Source of the DNA: Mesocentrotus franciscanus
Lineage: Eukaryota > Echinodermata > Echinoidea > Camarodonta > Strongylocentrotidae
Reading direction: 5' to 3'
DNA: 64,000 nt
NCBI GenBank assembly: GCA_037976565.1
Contig: CP137681.1
Span: 29,759,645 to 29,823,644, forward strand
The notes beneath the pieces were generated by a model. It did not search any database, was not told where the DNA came from, and worked only from the letters and a program-made list of their open reading frames with translations. Within the stretch, counting starts at the first letter, position 1, and every line of letters begins with the position of its first letter. A program made the translations under genes and the position numbers. Shown here in pieces: positions 1 through 12,700 of this stretch.

Positions 1-132
1 GATAATCATTGCAAGCCGATTATGGTTAATGGTGTATTGATGCCTACAGTGCCAGAGTACATGCCCTCGTTTCCCGTCTCATTGAAGGGTATTAAACGAC
101 AATTTGTTTGCAAGTTATCTGGTGAGTTTTAG
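1..132 (+). CDS. Partial exon or 3' end of an unidentified upstream gene
   Basis: Frame 1 is open from the window edge. It encodes a peptide beginning DNHCKPIMVNG and running through VPEYMPSFPVSLKG to FVCKLSG. At 121/122 there is a good donor (CTG|GTGAGT) that would leave a phase-1 intron. If it is not spliced, the frame stops at a TAG at 130-132. It contains two cysteines and resembles no domain I recognise. It could be the last exon of a neighbouring gene, or an upstream exon of the secreted-protein gene that follows, since the phases are compatible. The signal-peptide exon at 802 makes a separate gene more likely. Confidence 0.4.
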   Translation, partial: DNHCKPIMVNGVLMPTVPEYMPSFPVSLKGIKRQFVCKLSGEF

Positions 133-754
133 GTTTATAGCGATGATCATAACAATTCTGATTTTTAGCCCAACTTGTAGACTGATTTAAAATATCATAA
201 ATCATTGGAGTGAAGGGTAGGCATTGGAAAATTATGATTCTTGAGCAATAATAGTAATTGCAACTTTTAACGACTAAAATGTAAGCATGTGTTAGGAAAT
301 TGAGACCTTTATGAGGTCAGAGAGTCAATGTCGAAACATTTTGAGACGTAGAAACATGCAATAGTAAATGAAAAAACTCAACGAGGCGGTACAAAGGTTA
401 GGCGTTAAAAATCATGATTTCTTTTTAAATTCTCTCTCTTGCCCCCCCCCCCCCTCTCCCCTGTCTTTCTATTTCACTTTTACTTTCACTTTCAAGTATA
501 AAGAATATGCTACAACATGAAGCAACATCTGGCTTTCGGCAGCCGCCGAGGCGTCAAAATCTAGTAATTGAATATAATGGAACTGTTCAGTAAAATTTGT
601 ATGGAATTGCAACAGTTCTCCTTTTGCCGTTTCTAGTTTTCTTTCCCTGTGGGCTCTGTTAAACAATTACAGAAAAGGAGAACAATTCCCATATGAATTA
701 TGAGATGATAATTGCATAGAGCTTGGTTCCTTTTTTTCCAGTGTCTACATGGAT

Positions 755-762
755 TATAAATA
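755..762 (+). promoter_or_regulatory. TATA-box-like motif before the secreted EGF/FA gene
   Basis: TATAAATA lies 40 bases before the ATG at 802, which would place the transcript start near 785 and give a very short 5' UTR. This is inference from spacing and motif only. Confidence 0.4.
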
Positions 763-801
763 CAAATCACAAACATCTTTAAAAATCACTTTCTTATATC
801 G

Positions 802-904
802 ATGACGAAAATTCCTCGTTTGTTAGCTTGTCTGTTTGTTTATTTATTATTATGTAGTACGATTTGTCAGTACATAATGAATTCTTTCAAAAAGGCCACT
901 TTCG
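802..904 (+). CDS. Signal-peptide first exon of the secreted gene
   Basis: This is ATG plus 34 codons ending at the phase-1 donor TTCG|GTAAGC. A hydrophobic core (LLACLFVYLLLC) and a small-residue cleavage region fit a eukaryotic signal peptide. An in-frame stop (757-759) lies upstream of the ATG, so translation cannot start earlier in this frame without splicing. Confidence 0.65.
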
Positions 905-3900
905 GTAAGCAATTTTCAATGCACTCACCCCCTCCCCCCCCCTCTCTCTCTCTCGCTCTCCGTCTCTCTCTCTCTCTCTCTCTGTGTCTCTCTCTCTGTC
1001 TGTCTCTCTCTTCCTCTCTCTTCCTTTCTCTTTCTTTCCTTCCGAATGGACAATAAATACTTAATTTCTTAATTTCCTAATTTCTTTATTTCCTTATTTT
1101 TCAGCATCAACTACTACACAAAAGATCACATCGATGTCGAGGAAGGGCTCAACCACCTCACATACTACAACAACTACTCGTAAGAAAAATTCAGTATCAC
1201 CCCTCTCTCTCTCTCTTTCCCGGACCGTTCCCCGTGAGTGCACAGCGTATGTTTGCACTTATCTTTTTCTTTCTCAAATCTAATATTCACGAGTAGAAAT
1301 CAATTTCAAGTTAGTCATAATAAGGATCATTTCGTTTATAGCAGAAGTTCAGCTTTAAAACAAAATATATAATACATATAATGGACCCACTCTCAAAATC
1401 TTAATTAAACATTACCCCTGAGTGGATACCACTGTAAGAGAATGATAGGCAAGTCGTTTGCATTTTGAGATTATTCGATAAAATCTTGATTCTTTTATCG
1501 CTCGAAATATATACTTCTCATAAAGCAACAACCAATTTTATATCGGACTCGACCACTCCACTCCGTCGTTGAGATGAATTAAGGTGATCCGTTATGTAAT
1601 TTTAAGTCGTTCCTCTCTTTTGACAAATTTGATTATTTCAGAAAAAGAATTATTGTGGGGCAGGCACAGAGAATGACCAAATGGTGCTTAGAATGTTAAA
1701 TGAATGTCACATTTTGTGGTGAGGTCTAACAATACTATCTATTGGAATAACTAAGTATGAATATTAATGGAATTATTCTTGATAGTCGAGGTACAATGCA
1801 TAGAACAATGGGAGATATAATATAGAGGAAGGTGTAAGCTGCAACATATTAAAATGTGGAAGACATTGTAGTACAGATAGACGAGATACATAAGAAGGAA
1901 GAAAGACAGGTATCATGTAATATAATCGAGTTCAATGTTTTTCTGTAAAGGTAGTATACCTCATTTGCACACCCATTCTATTCTTTGTGAAATTATATGG
2001 ATAGAAGCTCTGAGGCATGCATGAACATAACCCTCTTTAAATCGTAGAGCAAATGGACCAGCAGTCTTGAAATGAGATGTGAATAGATTTGTTTTATTTC
2101 TTTGATTTGAACATATAGCTGGGGAGGGTTAATTATCAAACTTCAAAGGAAGTGAAACAAATCTACTTGTTTTTTTTTATTTGAAAACTACAGTATAGGT
2201 CTGTTTGCTTTATAATGTATAGAGGATTGTTATTAAGCCTAAGAACATTTTATCCATGGAATGTCATTTAACTTGGGGATGGTGTGCAAATGAGGGTTAA
2301 AATATTTAAGTGGCATGAGTGAGATATGACTGGAGTTTGGTCTCGCATAATTATTGGAACCTCGATCTTTATAAAGAGCTCTGCTATAACGAAACCCTCT
2401 TATACTTTTAATACAAGCTGTTTGTTTTTTGTTTATTATAATATCAAGATACAGTTCCATTATTTCCATAGGCCCAATTTCTTGATAGCAAGCAGCGTAC
2501 GAAAACGTAAACAAACACCACGACAACGTAAACGAAACGCAATGCATGCATCACATGAATTCAAACACGCAGCACACGTACATGCACCACATAATATACA
2601 TGTACTGTACGAATGCAAATGCGCAGTGCATGATCATGCGATTGGCAGTACAGCGTTGTACGGAAACGGCCATAATACGGCTCTTCCAACTGGATTATTC
2701 ACATCGCTCATGGCGCAAGCTTTCCGAGGCGTGACCTACAGATAAAATTTGTTTGGGGGGCCATTACTTTTTGATGACCTCATCAATTATTTTGAAAATT
2801 GGCACACAACTGTCAAATGATGTTGGACATGTTAATGCCAAGTTTCATGGGGCTAGCTATAATACTTTAAAAGTTATGACGAGTTAAAAATATTTTGCGC
2901 ATTTTTCAAAGAACGCCACCTTCGGCGCCTTTTTAAAAGTATTTCGCTCGATCTGCATGAACATATTCATTTTTTTTTTAAAGCGAATATCTTGATCTAA
3001 TTACATTTGAAAAAGGATATGGATCAGCTAAAAGAATATTGATTTATATAAAATTCAAAAATATTCATTTTCGAAAATTGAGAGGGCGCTATTTCAAAAT
3101 GTAAGCATTATTGAAGTTTATTTTTTTTTGCCACGTTAAGATATATTAGTGATATAAATTTCATGTCAAATTTATATTCAATTACAAAGTTATTAAAGAT
3201 TTAAATTTTTCAAGGAAATTTTCATTTTTTATAAAAATGGCTTTTTCGAAAAAATCTCGACGATATGTTCTAGACATTGACTTGACACGTCATGTTATGA
3301 AATTTCATTGATTTAAAAAATCATTGATTTAGCTCTTCCCATTATTGAGATATTTGCCGAACAAATTTACATGAGAGAATAAAAAGAAATAAATAATATT
3401 AATAATAAAGAAGATAGAAGAAACTTGACGAAATTAAGAGGTGATCCGTTGGATCGCTACGCGACGGATCACTACAAGTAAGCATGTTATCTTTATCTCT
3501 CTCTCTCTCTCTGTCTGTCTGTCTCTTTTTCCATCTCTCTCTCTCTCTCTCTCTTTCAATATCTCTCTTTCTCTCTCTCTGTCTCTCTAATATAGAATAT
3601 TTAGGAGCGCTAAAAACAATAAATACCATAGCGCTTACAAATACAAATATATGAAAAGAGGACAAACATTTTAAGTCTCACAGGATATCACTGGGGAAAA
3701 GGTAAGTTTTGAGGAATCTTTTGAAGGTGGCAAGACAGGTAATTTCCCTTTAATATGGAAACGGGGATGTTCTGTATTCCAAGCCTTTGATGCGGCTACT
3801 GCAAAACGTTTTTTCAGCTGCTGAGAGTCTAGATTTGGGAATGATAAGCTATTATGTGTCGGTTGCTGAGCGAAGATTACGAGATGGTGTATATATTTGG

Positions 3901-6900
3901 AGGGTGTCATTAGGATATTCAGGTGCCAAATGATTGAGTATTTTGAATGCATACAAACAGACTTTAAACAGAACACCTTGGTGGAGAGGTAACCAGTGGA
4001 GTTCCTTAAGTAAGGGTGAAGTATGAGTTCTATCTAAACCCAAGGCCAAAGATTAATCTAGCGGCACGAATCTGGAACAGTTTCAAGTTTCCTTCTATAT
4101 CTAGCACACAAAACAGTATAGAGACTATTGCAGTAATTTCTCTTTCCCTCTCTCTCTCCCTCTATCCCTTCCTTTTCCCATTTTTGCACAACGTATGTGT
4201 TGCGCTTATCTGATTCGCTCTAAAATCTAATGTTCACGAGTAGAAATTTAAATCTTTATTTTTTTACCGCTCAAAATCTAAACATTTTCGTTCAACTTAA
4301 ATTCGTTTTCGGCATCCACTACTTCTCGTGAAGCAACAACCAATAATTCTATATCGGACTCGACCGCACAAAATCAAAATACAACTGCAAGTAAGCATGT
4401 TACCTTCAATTCTCTATCTCTCTCTCTCTCTCTCCCACTCTCACTTCTCTCTCTTTTTTCTCTCCCCCTCTCTCCGCCTTTTCTTTCTCTCTCGATTTCT
4501 TACTTCAATTTTCTCTTTCGTCTCTCCATGTGTGTGTCTCTCTCTATTTTATTTCCACTTTCACGTGTATACAATATGCTACAACGTGAAGCAACATCTT
4601 GTTCTCGGCAGCCGCTCATTTGATGATTTGTCTAGTAAGATTTGTTAAATTTGGGTAATTATTAATTTAAATGTATTTTGCCCTCAGATTGTATTATCAG
4701 GCGTATATATATCATATTTCTTCTTCAGAATCAACTACAAAACAAGACACCACAACGTTGTCCACGACAGAATCCACCACCTCAAATCCTACGACGACAA
4801 CTACTCGTAAGAAAACTGCATTTATACTATGTCTCTCTTCTCTCTCTCAATCTTCACTCATTCTCTCTCAAACTCTCATTACCCTCTCCAATTCTCTATT
4901 CCTCTCTTTCTCTCTCTCTCCTCTTTCTCTTTCCCCTCCCCCCCCCCCTCTCTCTCTCCTCTCCCCCTCTCTCTCTATCTTTCTTATCATTTGTCCTCTG
5001 TAATTATGCGATTTACCTAAGAAATAACCCTCTTTTCTTCTCCTTGTTCATCTTCTTCTTTTCTTCTTAACTACTTCAGTTTCTTCTTTTTATTTTTCTT
5101 CATCTTTTTCTTCTTCTTCTTCATCTTCTTCTTTTTTTCTTCTCCTTTTTTTTTCTTCTTCTTCTTCTTTTCAAAATTCTTTGTTTCTTCTGCTTCTTCT
5201 TCTTCTCCTCCTCCTTTTTTCCTTTTCCTCTGCATTCTTCTTCTTCTTCTTTTTCTCCCCCTCTTCCCCCTTTTCCTCCTCCCCTCTTTCGCATTTTCCT
5301 CTTTCTCCTTCTTCTTTTTCTTCTCCCCCTCCTCCTCCTTTTCCTCCTCCCCTCTTTGTCATTTTCCTCTTTCTTTTTTCTTCTTCTTCTAAATATTGAA
5401 AAAATTATTATGTTGATGATGGTGATGATGATGATTATGATAATTGTTTGAATTATTATTATTGATGTGATCGTTATTGTTATTATTATTATCATCATTA
5501 TATTATTATTACTAAAATTGTCATAATTACTCTTGTTATTATTATTATTATGGTGACGACGACGACGATGATGATAAATTCGATATTTAAATTTGTGCTT
5601 TCCCGCCCAGCAATGAGTGTTGCTGACAAAGACACTACCACAACTACCACAACTACCACAAAGTCAACGGTTTTATCATCAACAAGTACCCTGACCGACG
5701 AAGCAAGTAGTGAGACCCCACAACCAACGACCACGGCAACATCATCATCGACAACGGAATCTCCAACAACGCCTTCACAAGACCGTAAGACTATACCTTA
5801 CCTGCTGCTCCATTGGCGAATCCAGGATTCTCTGGCCCGGTGGGAGTGGGGTCGGGGGAGGGACACATGCCCGAAATACTCTGATAAACAAGAAAATACG
5901 TTAAAGGCCTATCATTTTCCCTCTTTTTACCTGACCACTTCAAAAAATTACTCAAGTCACATCTATTCTGCTAGAAATTACTTTATTACCAGCCTACATA
6001 TTCTTAACTGATCTCTGAGAAGTAACTAACTTTTGTTTATAAGTGGCCCAAACATTGTGGAGCGGTGTGTGTGCAGCGCTTTGTAACAGCAAGGAAAAGG
6101 CGCTTTATCAAATATCTTTTGGATGGATGGATGATTTACCCAGGTTATCCCCTCTTTTTAAAGACACAATTTAACCATGTTTTACCATATATTTATTAAT
6201 TTACTCTATAACACACGAACTTCCCTTCTCCCCAGCTCTTATCACACGATTTACTCATGTTTTACCCTCTTTTTATCACAGTTTGTTTTCCGACTCCTTG
6301 TAAAAATGGAGGGATTTGCCAACAGTTAGTCACGTCGTTTCTATGTACTTGCCCTCAGATGTTCTACGGCACAGTGTGTGGTAAGTTCATTATTTCTAGC
6401 GCAACTTGATCTTTATACACAAAAAGTACTGGTGGAGTAGTAGGTGACTTATTCTGTGCATTACTCAAGGAAACGGGACTTCCTTGTAAAGGAGGACCTT
6501 CGAGGCTCTGAATGAGACTACCCTTCCTTAAGATGAATAAACAAATTAATAAATAGTACATGATATATAAATATATTATACAAATATACACTGTCTTAAG
6601 AGGTTCTGGTTAAAACTATGCGCAAGAGGTGACTCCACTAGTACTATTTGCTGAGGGGCGCAGCCCCGAAGAAAATTTTACTTTTGGAGTCACCGAGGCC
6701 CATACTTGTAACCAGTACCTCGAAAAGAAGGCATGGTATATTTGTGTTATATCCTGCATCAAAAATTTATCTTTTAAAAATAAAAAAAAAAAACAATTTT
6801 GGGGAATTTCAAATTTCAATTTTTATTTAAAAAAGAATAACAAATAAAAAACATTATTAGATTAAAAAAAAATAAAGAATAAAGAATACATTTTCAAATT

Positions 6901-8872
6901 GAAAAAAAAAAAAATTCAACCCCCAAATAGTACTCTCATAAGTACTTCTACTCCCAAATGTTACTCCCAAATAGTACTTTTTCAGAGCAACATTAAAATA
7001 GTTGAAATATTTCTGGTCACGTGACAAGCTCTCAACCAATCAAAAACCAATAATATTTTGATGCAGGATATAAAAGTAATTATTACCCGTATCAGACATC
7101 TGAGCAGTGGTTTTACAAAATCATATTACACTTCTTGTAATCCTAAAAGAGCTAAGCAGTAAATATGATACAAATAATGAATGCTTATGAGTTCAATAGT
7201 GCGAATATTTTCATGAGTTGAAAGATTAACTTTCTATTCAACGAGGCGTCAGCCGAGTTGAATAGAATTAACGTTAATCTTTCAACGAATGAAAATATTT
7301 GCACTATTGAACGAATGAAAAACATTCATTATTTGTTTTATACAACATCTTTCAACAAATTATGCTTTGCTCCTTATTTTAAAGATAAATTAAAGTTGGA
7401 GTCAGGCCTTCTCGATTACATTCAGATTGCCTTCGCGTCAGATGCGCGCAGCTTATAACAATGGGATACGTGCAGGGCAGAGAGGTACGTACGCGTCGCA
7501 GTTTGCATATAACCAAAATTGCACGGCGAATATAACCAAAAATGCACGGTCGTGCAATAGAAGACCATATTCACCGCGCCGTATTTTGTCATTTTCATTG
7601 CGCATCTATTATGCGTACGAGAACCGCGCACTTTGCGCGCACTCTATTGTGACGTAATAATAATCACACAAAAAGGCACACTGTTTGCAGTGTATCGAAA
7701 ATTTCGTCAAGCACTGGATGCACAGTGCTGGTTTGACAAAGTTTGTTCAGTTCTTTGAGATTGTCATGGTTGATTTATGTATTTGCTCTAGATGTCTGAT
7801 TTGGATAACAATAACAATATTGACTGGCTTAACTTTCGGGAGATACAACATATATTGCCCTCACAAGACCCATATTGCCCTCGTCTTTGACTCGGGGCAA
7901 TATGAGTCTAGTTTGGGAAATATATGTTGTATCTCCTTCAAAGCCAGTCAATATTATATAAATATACACATAATAAATAAATAAGTGAAGAAATTATTAA
8001 TAATAGATAAATATATAAACAACTAAATAAATGGTGAGTAATACATGTACATAGAATATAAACAAATACATAAATAATAAATAAATGAATATAAACCTAT
8101 GATAAATGAATAAACAAATAAAGAAGGAAACAACATGGACTGTTGTACAGTGAATATAAAAAGTATTGTATTGAAGTCCTACATTCATTTTCGTAAGTTG
8201 ATGTAAAGACCAAAATGATGATTCGAATTTATTATTTGGGCATTTTCACGATGAAATCCAGAGAGAGATGAATAACGTGAAAAGTAGACGATTTGGCCCC
8301 CTCCCACCCGTCTTTCCTCTTTCTCTTTCTTTCTCTCTCTTTCTCTCCATGTTTATCTCGTACGTGTTTTGATAGAGTGTCCCGTATTCCACACACCTGA
8401 TGTGGGTGGAACCGCAGAGTACACCTTTCCTGGCTTATGGATTTCTGAGAATGTGACGTCATTTGACTTCATGGTCAGCGCTGACAAGGATGCGAACATT
8501 GGACTCTTCGCAAGTAACGTGTCAGACGAAAACTACGAATTAGGTAAGTCAGTGTCGCTGAGTTTCGGAGTCAAGGGCTGCGATCCCGGGAGGGCGGGAG
8601 GGGACACCCCCTCCCCGAAAATATTTCTTTGAGGGATCTCCCCCCACCCCCGAGAAATATTGATAATCTTCTCGCTCCGTCACAACGGACCCTCGCTTAA
8701 AAATCAAAAGTTGTACACCCATGCAGGGAGGGGGAAGTGGTATATTAGTCGTATGTATTGAACAGACAGAGATTCCATTGTGTGTATATAGTCTGTCTAC
8801 TACACGAGATAGAAAATGCACATTTCTGAACGGGCTTACACTAGTTTGCCGGCTCGATGATCTAACTGTATA

Positions 8873-8913
<41 letters not shown>

Positions 8914-9010
8914 CGGTGCTTATAAAGCGCTTTTCACCAAGGTCTCTAAACGTATATATTTACATATATAAAATATGTGTCTTCAACTCCTTCTCTTTCT
9001 CTCATAAGCA

Positions 9011-9048
<38 letters not shown>

Positions 9049-9756
9049 CACACGCACGCACACTCACATGCACACACACACGCACACACACCCACCCACA
9101 CACACACACACACACTGTCTCTCTCTCTCTCTCCCCGTCTCTCTCCCTGTCTCCTATCTTTATCCCCTTCGTCCCCATTTCACAAGGGTAGGGCTGTTTG
9201 GGAGGGGGTGGGGGATACAATCTGTACTGCCCTCTCGTTGCGCTACACTATTTTCACAATGCATCATAATGTATCACGTAATGGAAGCTTTCCCCGGGTG
9301 GAGTGGGATGGGGAGGGAGGGGGGTTAACGAGGAATCGTGCGCATCAATGACTTTTCCTCTCTCTTATTTTTCATTTACTTTTGTGGAAAATAAATGAAC
9401 ATATTAACTTGTGAACTTATAATCATACAGGTATCGGTATGTGGTGGAATACTGGTGGCCGAATCGTACGATCTGCCAGTACCGATTCATCTACTTGGAT
9501 AGTGTTATCACCTAAAAACATTAATCCTGACTCCTTCAGTCTGTCAGGAATTCCAGATTTTAACCACTACCAGCTATCCTTCGCCAATGGTCATATTAAG
9601 TTAAGCCGTTATGGTACACAACTGGCCCTTATGAACGCCACTGATCCGAATCCTCTTGCGGTCAACTATGTGGGAATGTGGACTGGGTGGGGATCACAAG
9701 GGTATTGGAAATTCCCGACATTCTGCCAGGAAAGCCAACACCAGGATCCTGCATAA
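802..9756 (+). CDS. Secreted Thr-rich, EGF-like, FA-methyltransferase-like domain protein (complete, 7 exons)
   Basis: Coding exons: 802-904, 1105-1179, 4729-4806, 5611-5784, 6282-6380, 8376-8543, 9431-9756. All introns are GT-AG and phase 1, and the exon sum is 1023 nt, giving 340 residues and a stop. Residues 1-23 form a signal peptide (MTKIPRLLACLFVYLLLCST...). Residues 35-143 are Thr/Ser-rich and probably O-glycosylated. Residues 145-178 are an EGF-like domain with six cysteines (C145, C150, C156, C165, C167, C176) and the PCKNGGIC motif. Residues ~180-332 match the farnesoic acid O-methyltransferase-like domain (Methyltransf_FA), including the paired DANIGLF, GMWWNTGG and YVGMWTGWGSQGYWKF segments. 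Despite the name this domain is usually an extracellular module, so no enzyme activity is implied. There is no membrane segment. Exon ends and order are my reading; the biological role is unknown. Confidence 0.8.
929..1045. repeat. CT-rich microsatellite
   Basis: This is a C-run followed by imperfect (CT)n with TGTCT variants. Similar tracts recur in the same gene at 3498-3590, 4136-4175, 4411-4545 and 4835-4985. Confidence 0.9.
3680..4135 (-). mobile_element. LINE reverse-transcriptase C-terminal fragment
   Basis: Read on the minus strand, fragments in shifting frames match the end of non-LTR retrotransposon polymerases: YCNSL, AARLIFGLG, HTSPLLKELHWLPL, FKVCLYAFKILNHLAPEY, YTPSRNLRSA and RFAVAASKAWN. 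Frameshifts and stops show it is dead. It sits inside an intron of the secreted-protein gene. Confidence 0.8.
4313..4390 (+). pseudogene. Disabled Thr/Ser-rich linker exon
   Basis: A 78-nt open phase-1 stretch, the same length as the live exon at 4729-4806, encodes STTSREATTNNSISDSTAQ... and ends at a good donor (GCAA|GTAAGC). The acceptor position reads TTTTCGG instead of TTTTCAG, so it probably cannot be spliced. A further decayed copy lies around 1510-1570, where an in-frame TGA appears. Confidence 0.55.
5041..5395. repeat. Long polypyrimidine tract
   Basis: About 350 bases are almost purely C/T on the plus strand (TTC and CCT patterns), followed by (GAT)/(ATT) repeats to about 5575. It lies in the intron before exon 5611. 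Apparent Lys/Arg/Glu or Ser/Phe/Pro reading frames here are repeat artefacts. Confidence 0.9.
6282..6380 (+). CDS. EGF-domain exon
   Basis: This 99-nt exon is symmetric 1-1, the classic form of a shuffled EGF module. Cysteine spacing is 4-5-8-1-8. Both splice sites are strong (TTATCACAG before, G|GTAAGT after). Confidence 0.85.
6748..7072. mobile_element. Short inverted-repeat element (MITE-like)
   Basis: Ends TTATATCCTGCATCAAAA and TTTTGATGCAGGATATAA are inverted copies. The inside holds A-rich runs and repeated AAATAGTACT/CTCCCAAAT motifs. No coding sequence is recognised. Confidence 0.6.
7164..7343. mobile_element. Palindromic foldback element
   Basis: The left arm (ATAATGAATG... TTCAATAGTGCGAATATTTTC...) is mirrored by the right arm (...GAAAATATTTGCACTATTGAAC...CATTCATTAT), with a centre near 7247-7252. 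Arms are about 85 bases and imperfect. Confidence 0.7.
7812..7957. mobile_element. Palindromic foldback element
   Basis: AATATTGACTGGCTT...GAGATACAACATATATT on the left is repeated inverted on the right as AATATATGTTGTATCTCC...AAGCCAGTCAATATT. It lies in the intron before the FA-domain exons. Confidence 0.7.
8376..9756 (+). CDS. Two exons encoding the FA-methyltransferase-like domain
   Basis: Exon 8376-8543 gives CPVFHTPDVGGTAEYTFPG and the FDFMVSADKDANIGLF core. Exon 9431-9756 gives the Trp-rich half and the stop. The protein ends 13 residues after the WKF motif, so the domain is C-terminal. Confidence 0.8.
8877..8945. repeat. (AAT)n plus SINE-type tail
   Basis: A run of AAT units leads into TATAAAGCGCTTTTCACC, a motif shared with the repeats at 15270 and 46590. 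Confidence 0.6.
9016..9140. repeat. CA then CT microsatellite
   Basis: An imperfect (CA)n tract of about 100 bases is followed by (CT)n. His/Thr reading frames here are artefacts. Confidence 0.9.
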
Positions 9757-12700
9757 GTGCGGGTTGAGATTTGAAGACCAGAAATTAATTGAATTGTATA
9801 GTCAATCTGCTGTTAAACTTGGGATTGACAATGACTTTAAAACATTGTAGCCTTTTCTCGTGATGATATACAAGGCATCGTTTCACGAAGCAGTCGTAAG
9901 TTCAAGTTCGACGACATCCCATGTAATACACGCGTTTCAATCGGATAAAAGTGAACTTGTACGACGGTTTCGTGAAACCTTGACCTGTATCATAAAACTA
10001 TTGTGATAGCATGGTAAAAATACAATAATGTAACATTATTGATCCCAGTAATGGACGGTCGTCTGTATGGATAAAAGCCGGAAGGAAGACCTGGTAAAGA
10101 ATTCTTAGATGATAATTTAAAGAATGTGGAGTTTATTGCAAAGAAATCACATTTATTTCCTTCTCATTCCCCATACAATGTATAAAAAATAAAGAGCAAT
10201 ACAGTAAAAAAAAAAATATATAAACAAATCAGAAAATATAAGAAGGCGAAATAGAAGTAGGCGTAATAGAAGATGGCGAAAATGAAGAGGTTATCTGAAG
10301 ATCGTAGCATTTGGAGAAATATTTGTTGTATAAGTTATTGGGGTCACCAAACCTGTCATTTGACTGATGACATTTAGAGATGAATTATTCATATGATAAG
10401 ACGGGAAGATGCATATCTAGAAAGTTAGATATTTGTAAACATATCAAAATCACAATTGTTGCACCTGAGAAATCAAGACTGATTATCTTAGAAATTCAGT
10501 GTTGAAGAATATACCTTAAGTAAGTCATTATTGTAAGTCAGTCATTGGAATGAAACTTACTTGAATATTAATTTATATGTATTAATTTGTTTTAAAATAT
10601 TTTTCATTCTTCTGTACAATATAATTGTCCGCTATGTATATTATGTGTATTTATTTTGTATAATATGATGTATTGATTGTTATCCATGCAGCAGTTTATA
10701 CTGTAGAGGCAACCCTGTATAAATAATAATATTACTATCATTTTTCGGCTTCTATTAAAACCAACATAATATCAGGGTGGACTTTCCAAAGAAGTTTCCG
10801 CCCAAATGCGTGGATACGTCACAGATTTTCCAAACGAAGATTCTAAACTTTAACTTTAAAATATATATACGTATATCCATGTTTTAATTGTAATTCAGTA
10901 TTTTTGACACAGCCTTGTATTCGTAAAAGCGATAGGTTTAACCTGAGTTATTCTCATCAATAGTCTACGTTGTATAAAGTGTCTATCATTCTCCCAATCG
11001 TGTATAAACTACTACAATTCTGTATACAAACGATTGTACCCCTTTAAAAAAAGGATATTTATTTAGACGTGTTTTTTGGCAAAGTTTGCATGATGTCACG
11101 GTCAAGATAGATTGTACATACTATTACTTGAATTATTTAGACTCCTGTGTTGGCATTCTAATCACCAAGCAGAATTTTTTGGTTTTGTTCCACGATTATG
11201 ATACCACATTTGTAATGATAGAGCGTGTGATAGAGCTAGATATATCAATGTCAATAACAATAACAATGTCAAAATCGATCTGCTTATGAGATTGGGATTT
11301 ATTGATCAATGCAATGAATGGCCGTTCATTGAATGTCTCTTTAATTGCTTTTCCTTTCATTTTTATCTTGCAATCACGTTGTCCTGTTCATCAAAATGAT
11401 CAAATTGTAAATATTATGGACTCATTTCCAAGTTGAAAATATTTGAAAGATGAATAAATGTACATCATGAAACATCAGTTATCCTTTTTGATTATCTTAT
11501 TCTCTTATTTATTTTATTGCATATAATACTTACACGTAATTACATTATTCATTCTGTACGTAAATTACTATTGACATTGCCCATGAAACTGTAAAATAGA
11601 TTTGTGTATTCATGCATAGCCCTTTTTGGTATCATATGAAAGAGGATGAATTCATCTTTGACATGAACAACACAAATTCATCAGAACATAATCCTTTTTT
11701 CTAGTCATCATTTCTTAGAGAACACAATACACAATAGTACATGGGAGATTTCATTTCGGAGGTCATTTACTTTTCGCCTCCGTTACTGGTATTTTGAAAG
11801 AGTAGAACTCACGTACGCACAACAAGGTTGTGTCGATATTGTTTGTATGGGTTGTAAGAACGTTTTTAAGAGAGAAGAGCTTTAATAGGTCCATGTTTGA
11901 ACGATGGAAATCCCCGTCGATCGACACCTCCGACCTTCAGAAAAGTTTTCAGCAAGCCAACGTGAACAATATGTCAATGTTCTTGACTGTCGGTCTCACC
12001 AACCCCCAGACAACTTTTCAAAATGGTGTCTTGTGGGTCTCGTAGAGCCATCCGTCTCGTGGACCGTATAGCCCGGCGTTGGCAACGTGAGACGATAGTT
12101 TTATATAATTATGCAAAGAAAGGGAATTGTTTCGTGCTGGTCGATTGAACACATACTAAATCGAAGAATTAACATTGTTAACATTTATTGTTGGAAGTCC
12201 GAGATTTATGAATTAGGCCTAATGGCGAAGAGAAGTTTTGGAATTCAAAATAAGAATGTGGAAGCTTGATTAAAATCTAATTGAAGTCACAATGTAGTTC
12301 AAAATTATGCGTGTGACACAGTGACAATCCGATTTAGATGTACTTTAAAGGGCCATCCCAATTTGCAATCACTGTAAATACTCGGAATTTCTATACTATG
12401 TATGTGTTGAAATACGAACAGTTGTTCTTGTTGCTATATATATAATCAAGTTGAAGACATCGTCCTATTCAGGAAAGATTATAGTCCTAGTTAAATGTTA
12501 TTTTAATGTATTCGTTTTATTGTTGATTATAGTGTTGCCTGTATTTATTTCCAGTGTGAGTGAAATAAAATAAAATAACAGAGTAATCTTATACTCGTGC
12601 GACACGTCTTTTGTCATTCAAGAGCCAATATCGTCTCTCTCTGTCTCCCTCCCTCTCTCTCTCTCTTCCTCCGTCCTCCTACATGTATGTATGTATGTCC

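Larger units (their letters stand above)
460..4640. repeat. Degenerate tandem duplication carrying the Thr-rich exons
   Basis: About 460-560 resembles 4540-4620 (shared ACAATATGCTACAACGTGAAGC-type text), and 1236-1560 resembles 4185-4360. The order of blocks is consistent with an ancestral repeat unit made of intron, linker exon and intron, duplicated and then disrupted by microsatellites and a LINE fragment. Confidence 0.5.

Noticed and set aside
4328..5498. Ser/Leu-rich and Lys/Arg/Glu-rich frames
   Set aside because: They are translations of CT, TTC and CCT microsatellites with no splice or domain support.
6616..6847. Overlapping short frames
   Set aside because: They lie in and beside a MITE with A-runs; no domain or splice support.
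8916..9351. His/Thr-rich frames
   Set aside because: They are translations of the CA microsatellite; no domain.
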